NCBI GenBank assembly: GCA_026929865.2
Contig: CM049400.1
Location: 22,863,501 to 22,927,500, forward strand
Source of the DNA: Hyperoplus lanceolatus
Taxonomy: Eukaryota; Chordata; Actinopteri; Uranoscopiformes; Ammodytidae
Length of the DNA stretch: 64,000 bases
Reading direction: 5' to 3'
The notes under the pieces are model-generated. The model saw only the letters and a program-made list of their open reading frames with translations. It ran no database searches and had not been told where the DNA came from. Each line of letters opens with the position of its first letter. Position 1 is the first letter of the stretch. The position numbers were made by a program, and so were the translations under genes. Below, piece after piece: positions 58,640-64,000 of the stretch.

Positions 58640-59585
58640 TCACATAGAAAAGAACAAAAGATGTGATCAATTTCTTACAGTTGAACAATGAAAAAAATGA
58701 AATCCTTATTTCTGCCCCGCTAAGCCTTGTCCCCAAAGTTGTGGATGGTTATGGGTCTCTTGCAACACATATTAAGACCTCTGTCAGAAACCTGGGTGTC
58801 TCTATGGACCAGACTCTGGACCAGCATGTGAATATGCTCATTGGGTCTTGCTTGTTCCAGTTGAGGAATATTGCAAAGCTCAGGACCATGGCGTCTGAAG
58901 CGGAGATGGAAATATTAATTCACACTTTCATATCATCCCATCTTGAGTACTGTAACTCTCTTTACACCTGCCCAAGATAAAACATCCTTGGACAAGTTAC
59001 AAGACGTCCAAAATGCAGCTGGCAGACTTTTAACTAGGACACCTAAAATATCTCATGTAACACCAATCTTGATATCACTCCACTGGCTGCCAGTCAAATT
59101 TAGAATATATTCTTGTTATCACTTATAGAGCTCTAAATGGCAAAAATCAAATATCTACTTCAGTCTTATGTCACCGGCAGCAAGTATCTAGAGTTCTCAG
59201 ACCAAGGTCTGCTGGCTGTCCCTGGGTCCAGAACTAGAGGAGACTGCTTTCGAGGTAGTAGCTCCCAAACGTTGTAACACCATCCCATTAGATCTAAGAT
59301 CTGTGAACTCTGACGATATATTCAGCTCAAGACCCATCTTTTTAATCTTTCTTTGGATTTAATGTTTCTCTTTGACTGTTTAACTTTGTTTTACTGTGTT
59401 CTATGTCATCATTGGATGTTTTGGACTCTTTTACTGTGTTGTATTTCTTAGTATCTGTTTTATCCTTTTTCACTATGTGTTGTCTGGATGTCATCATCTA
59501 GTTTTTATGCTTTTGCCTGTTAGAAGACCTTTTTTGACTCAGTGCTCTATCAAGGTGCTATATAAATAGAATTACTTACTTTACT
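58640..59585 (+). mobile_element. L2-type LINE 3' fragment
   Basis: The reverse-transcriptase C-terminal region on the plus strand includes FLQLNNEKNEILI, VRNLGVSMDQTLDQHV, LRNIAKLRTM, FISSHLEYCNSLY and, after frame breaks, ISLHWLPVKFRIY. The 3' end CTATATAAATAGAATTACTT is typical of teleost L2 elements. Stop codons and frameshifts make it dead. Confidence 0.8.
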
Positions 59586-60346
59586 AAATTCATCAGTGTG
59601 TGTGTGTTTGCGTGTGTGTGTGTGGGGTGGGGGGGGGCTTGACATGTAGGGGGTGACATGTAAAACAGCGGGTTCTCTACTATTTGACTAACTTTCCTTC
59701 ACTTCTACAAGTGTAGATGATCATAATAACTTAATGTTCACTGTACAGAGACCTGCAGCTCCTGCACACAGGGACAATCCATAAACTCTGAGGTCTGTTT
59801 GTTGTAAATCTCCGCCTGCTTCGAAAACGGTCAAGGTTGCTATTACATTCCTTCCTGTGGGGGCCATAATACACACCTGGCTGCCCTTGAATGGTAAACC
59901 TATATCACAGGCTAAAAATGAGTGTGGGGACAGCTCTCTCCCTGTAAATAATCTGTCCACCCAATGCCTGTACGCTGCCCTCAGCGCTGTTTGGAAGCAT
60001 TATATTTCACTTCAGGAGGTCCATAGAGAGGCCGGGCAGCAGTTTGAGTGATCAGTTCTCAGAGAAAATAAAACGGTGATTGGTCGCTGGTGTGTGGGAG
60101 ACTCTTTTCTCCCCTCCCCTCCCTCCTCCAGAGCCACGGAAAGAGTGTGAGTGAGTGAGGGGGTCAACCAGCCAACCAGAGCATGGTCCAGCAGAGCCTA
60201 GGCTGTCCCTCCATGTCAACATCTCAGTATCAAATTGAACACACACAGAAAACAGAGGGACGGTCGTCAGTTTTGAAGTCGGTTGAACCGAAATCCTGGG
60301 TGCCGGCACGCTGTTGGTGCCTGGGCGGAGGGTTTGTGTCCCTTTT
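59586..60346. other. megf11 3' flank and UTR
   Basis: Includes a (TG)n/G-rich tract at about 59596-59637. No separate gene seen. The 3' UTR of megf11 (minus strand) should lie here. Confidence 0.5.
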
Positions 60347-62939
60347 CTAGAGCAGGGAGCTAGGGCTTTCTGGGGGTGGCGGGGGTGTGTGTGTGGGGCT
60401 GTGACGCATGGGCAGTATGTCATAGTGGCTGGGCATGTGGCTGCTGCTGCTGCGGGGAAGGTCATAGGGGCTCTGGGAGAAGCCGGTAGCCATTCCATTG
60501 GGTCCCTGCAGGACGCTCACCGTGGGCTCTGTGATAGTTTGGGGAAGAAGGAAAGGGAAGGAAGAAAACATAGGAGAGGTACGTGAGAAACTCTGAGGCG
60601 GAAAGAGTGGCAGGCACAGGCTGAGGGAAAAAGGAGAAAAAAGGAGAGTCGCATGCAATAGAAATGGCAGCTCACATTTAAATGTATATAAATAAATGGG
60701 ATTGTAGGATTATAGATTGTGGGATTATGTAATGTACATATTGGAGAATGTATATATTCTCCAATATGTACATTCAACAAAAATGTAAACGCAACACTTT
60801 TGTTTTTGCTCCCATTTTTCATGAGATGGACTTAAAGATCTAAAATTCATTCCAGATACACAATATTACCATTTCTCACAATATTACCATTTCTCACAAA
60901 TCTGTCTAAATGTGTGATAGTGAGCACTTCTGCTTTGCTGAGATAATCCATCCCACCTCACAGGTGTGCCACATCCAGATGCTGATCTGACATCATGATT
61001 AGTGCACAGGTGTGCCTTAGACTGTCCACAATAAAAGGCCACCCTGAAATGTGCAGTTTTGTCTCACAGCAAAATGCCACAGATGCCACAAGCATTGAGG
61101 GAGCGTGCAATTGGCATGCTGACAGCAGGAATGTCAACCAGATCTGTTGCTTGTGCATTGAATGTTCATTTCTCCACCATAAGCCGTCTCCAAAGGCATT
61201 TCAGAGAATATGGCAGTACATCCAACCGGCCTCACAACCGCAGACCACGTGTAACCACACCAGCCCAGGACCTCCACATCCAGCAGGTTCACCTCCAAGA
61301 TCGTCTGAGACCAGCCACTGAGACAGCTGCTGAAACAATTGGTTTGCATAACCAAACAATTTCTGCACAAACTGTCAGAAACCGTCTCAGGGAAGCTCAA
61401 CTGCATGCTCGTCGTCCTCATCGGGGTCTTGACCTGACTCCAGCTCGTCGCCGTAACAGACTTGAGTGGGCAAATGCTCACATTCGATGGCGTCTGGCAC
61501 GTTAGAGAGGTGTTCTCTTCACGGATGAATCTCGGTTTACATTGTTCAGGGCAGATGGCAGACAGCGTGTGTGGCGTCGTGTGGGTGAGCGCTTTGCTGA
61601 TGTCAATGTTGTGGATCGAGTGGCCCATGGTGGTGGTGGGGTTATGGTATGGGCAGGCATCTGTTATGGACGAAGAACAGCTGCATTTTATTGATGGCAT
61701 TTTGAATGCACAGAGATACCGTGATGAGATCCTGCGGCCCATTGTTGTGCCATACATCCATGAATATCACCTCACGTTTCAGCAAGATAATGCACGGCCC
61801 CATGTTGCAAGGATCTCTACACAATTATTGGAAGCTGAAAATGTCCCAGTTCTTGCATGGCCAGCATACTCACCGGACATGTCACCCATTGAGCATGTTT
61901 GGGATGTGCTTGACCGGCGTATACGACAGTGTGCACCACTTCCCACTAATATCCAGCAACTTCGCACAGCCATTGAAGAGGAGTGGACCAACATTCCACA
62001 GGCCACAATTGACAATCTGATAAACTCTATGCGAAGAAGATGTGTTGCACTGCATGAGGCAAATGGTGGTCACACCAGATACTGACTGGTTCTGAGTCCC
62101 CAGACCCCCAATAAAGCACAAAAATGCACATTTCAGAGTGGCCTTTTATTGTGGACAGTCTAAGGCACACCTATGCACTAATCATGATGTCAGATCAGCA
62201 TCTTGATGTGGCACACCTGTGAGGTGGGATGGATTATCTCAGCAAAGTAGAAGTGCTCACTATCACACATTTAGACAGATTTGTGAACAATGTTTGAGAG
62301 AAATGGTAATATTGTGTATCTGGAATGAATTTTAGATCTTTAAGTCCATCTCATGAAAAATGGGAGCAAAAACAAAAGTGTTGCGTTTATATTTTTGTTG
62401 AGTGTATAAGTAGTCATTGTTTGATTACTTATTGATATTATTGCCACTATCTTTATTAGTATGTGAGTGTATATACTGTATGTAAATGTGGTGGAATGTG
62501 TATATAGATTTTTTTTTTCATTAGTTTTTTTTAAACAAACTGGCAATATCATGAATGTATGCAATACTACTGTATAAAAAAAAAGAAAAAGAAAGGCAGC
62601 TCACATTTCCTCTCATCAAGGCTTACAAAGTCTTTACTGGCTCACACCAGGGGGGGACATGATGACCAGAGAGGCCATAATCTACAGGACCCTGCTGAGC
62701 TCCAAACAGCAGAGCAACAACCAAGCACTCACCCACATCATAGACATTCCTGCTGGCGCTGCCCAGGAGGGTGGCAGTGCCTCCAAAGGGCACTTCGCGG
62801 TGGGAGGGGGACTTCATCTCCACATAGCTGCTCTCTGTGTGCTTGCAAGCCAGCCCCGGCGGGTCCCTAATGGTGGCGTATGGATTCTCACCATTCAGGG
62901 AGCAGGAGCTGTTGCCGCACATGGAGCCCTTGATGTAAT
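60347..62939 (-). CDS. megf11: Multiple EGF-like domains protein 11, last two exons
   Basis: MEGF11 is a single-pass receptor of the MEGF10/Draper family that works in retinal cell mosaic spacing and engulfment. Exons 62733-62939 and 60347-60528 join in phase (leftover G plus AG gives Glu) and end at TAG 60349-60347. They encode the cytoplasmic tail: YIKGSMCGNSSC, ENPYATIRDPP, SSYVEMKSPSHRE, then SRNVYDV|EPTVSVLQG, SPYDLP and SHYDILPMRHSP. The NPYATI, YVEM and YDLP tyrosines are the expected adaptor/kinase sites of the family. The extracellular EGF repeats lie right of the window. The last intron carries a Tc1 element. Gene order (dennd4a neighbour) supports MEGF11 over MEGF10. Confidence 0.85.
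60731..60774. repeat. 18-bp inverted repeat at a transposon edge
   Basis: Arms AATGTACATATTGGAGAA (60731-60748) and its exact reverse complement (60757-60774) with an 8-base spacer. The right arm runs into the left terminal repeat of the Tc1 element. Confidence 0.9.
60772..62406 (+). mobile_element. Tc1/mariner transposon with long terminal inverted repeats
   Basis: TA-flanked element in the last megf11 intron. The termini share CTCAACAAAAATATAAACGC-type ends. The inverted similarity extends about 280 bp inward on each side (60772-61060 and about 62115-62404), including CTGAGATAATCCATCCCACC. It contains a transposase pseudogene. Orientation is opposite to megf11. Confidence 0.9.
61059..62085 (+). 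pseudogene. Tc1-type transposase, disrupted
   Basis: Frame 61059-61505 gives the paired-like HTH DNA-binding part (ALRERAIGMLTAGMSTRSVA, SRLQRHFREYGS). TAG at 61503-61505 interrupts it; the same frame then reads FTDESRFTLFRADG (first catalytic Asp). Near 61670 the frame changes, and 61680-62085 gives FQQDNARPHVAR, SPDMSPIEHVWDVLDRRI (remaining catalytic residues) and the end GGHTRY. One stop and one frameshift are the visible lesions. Confidence 0.9.
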
Positions 62940-63639
62940 CTGCAAGTAGCCGCGAGACAAGGACATACTTTTAGCATCAACAAAGATGATTAGATTGTCA
63001 CGGACTTGCTCCCGTGGCAGTATTATTGCCAGACTCCGATATCACTACTAACATTTTAAATAGACTTCAGAGTGTTGCCTGGAGAATGGAAATGAACATC
63101 CTTGGCATTCCGAAGAAGTTGTACTTATTTTGTCTCCGACAGGTGACTAATGGGGGTATGCAGTTATCAGAGTAAAAAGGGGAAAGAGTGGAAGGCTCAG
63201 CTCAACTGTAATAGTCTAATCAGTCTGATAAGAGGCCTCATTAGAAACGGCAGTAAAGCTCTTCAGGCCCCTTTTCACACCCATTGGTCCCTCCTTGCAT
63301 TCACCACCGACTGCACCGTGTGGGAGACAAAATGACGTATCGGGCACCGAGCCACCGAGAGCAATTACCTTTGGAACAAACCCCGTCAGCCCACCATGAT
63401 CTTGTCCGAAGTGTAGAGCGTTTTCACATAAATCATGGAGAATAAAAGGATATTGAGATTTTGGGTCAGGGAAATACGTGTCTCAGAGCGGAATAGAAAC
63501 CAAATGAGGAGATTGATAGATGGGCTGTTGAGCATGAAAGGATTAGGTAATATTGGTGCTGGTGGAACTGAACAGGATTCCACATGCAGCATGATTGCTC
63601 AGACACGCTCGCTCGCGCAAGCACGCACGCATGTGCATG

Positions 63640-63670
<31 letters not shown>

Positions 63671-64000
63671 TTACTGCAATAAATTATTAACCTTTTCTGG
63701 AGCCTCTCTGTGTCTGTGTCTCCCCCTGTTGAACATCTGCAACAAATGTCAAAACATCAAAGTCAAACATCACATACGAATTCCCACAATGTGTGAAGGT
63801 TGACGGGACATTTCTCATTGCACTACATTGTAGTATGTTTTTTTTTAATTGAAGAATATAAGGAATGAAAACCAGAGGAATTGCTGAATGATCACCTGCA
63901 TGCTACCACATTGCCCTAAGGCTAACGAGTTCATATAACAATTTATTTGCCAAATAACACAACACGATGAGAGGGCCTCAGGTGAGTACATCAGGATAAA
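62940..64000. other. megf11 intron, window end
   Basis: No further exon supported. A short (AC)n tract is at about 63641-63668. Confidence 0.5.

Noticed and set aside
61134..61757. 207-codon minus-strand frame
   Set aside because: Antisense shadow of the Tc1 transposase, whose catalytic motifs read on the plus strand.

Overview
This is nuclear DNA from a bony fish, probably a percomorph. The window carries split vertebrate genes with GT-AG introns, and it is crowded with teleost-type mobile DNA: Tc1/mariner, a chromodomain Ty3/Gypsy element, L2- and L1-type LINEs, and hairpin-ended repeats. Gene order is SLC24A1 (+), DENND4A (-), MEGF11 (-). From general knowledge this matches human 15q22.31, except that RAB11A, which lies between DENND4A and MEGF11 in human, is not seen here.

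Layout. Positions 1-650 hold a palindromic minisatellite, and 716-1640 hold a truncated TA-flanked DNA transposon. Positions 2707-5697 hold the last eight coding exons of slc24a1, the rod-type Na+/Ca2+-K+ exchanger; its N-terminal half lies left of the window. About 2.2 kb separates its stop codon from that of the convergent dennd4a. The whole dennd4a coding sequence runs right to left from 47095 to 7910. I traced 29 coding exons whose splice phases close at every junction, giving 5,250 nt or 1,749 residues: MABP, tripartite DENN, a PPR-like motif, a long Ser-rich linker and a conserved Cys-rich C-terminal part. From 60347 to 62939 come the last two exons of megf11, encoding the cytoplasmic tail of a phagocytic/adhesion receptor.

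The dennd4a introns are the main transposon landscape. Intron 21 is mostly one MITE. Intron 14 holds a TA-flanked transposon carrying a retroelement fragment, a 29-bp-flanked copy of part of intron 17, and within that copy a 5.2-kb Gypsy chromovirus. Intron 12 has a tRNA-Gln gene. Intron 10 holds a nest of three layers (hairpin-ended element, LINE, second hairpin-ended element) and a TTAA-flanked element built from nested inverted repeats. Intron 8 holds a fold-back Tc1 element, an L1-type LINE tail and a transposon whose halves are arranged L-L-R-R. The 13 kb between dennd4a and megf11 contains no gene I can recognise apart from a tRNA-Gln gene, a CRE/E-box promoter-like patch, a CTCF-like site, an L2-type LINE and microsatellites.

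The genes do not form an operon. They are linked only by conserved vertebrate gene order. The most unusual material is in the repeats: terminal hairpins with a compensatory base-pair change between copies, an exact 140-bp tandem array rich in CTCF-like cores, and the copied intron segment with 29-bp flanking repeats. No prokaryotic-type system, CRISPR array or obviously novel gene was found.
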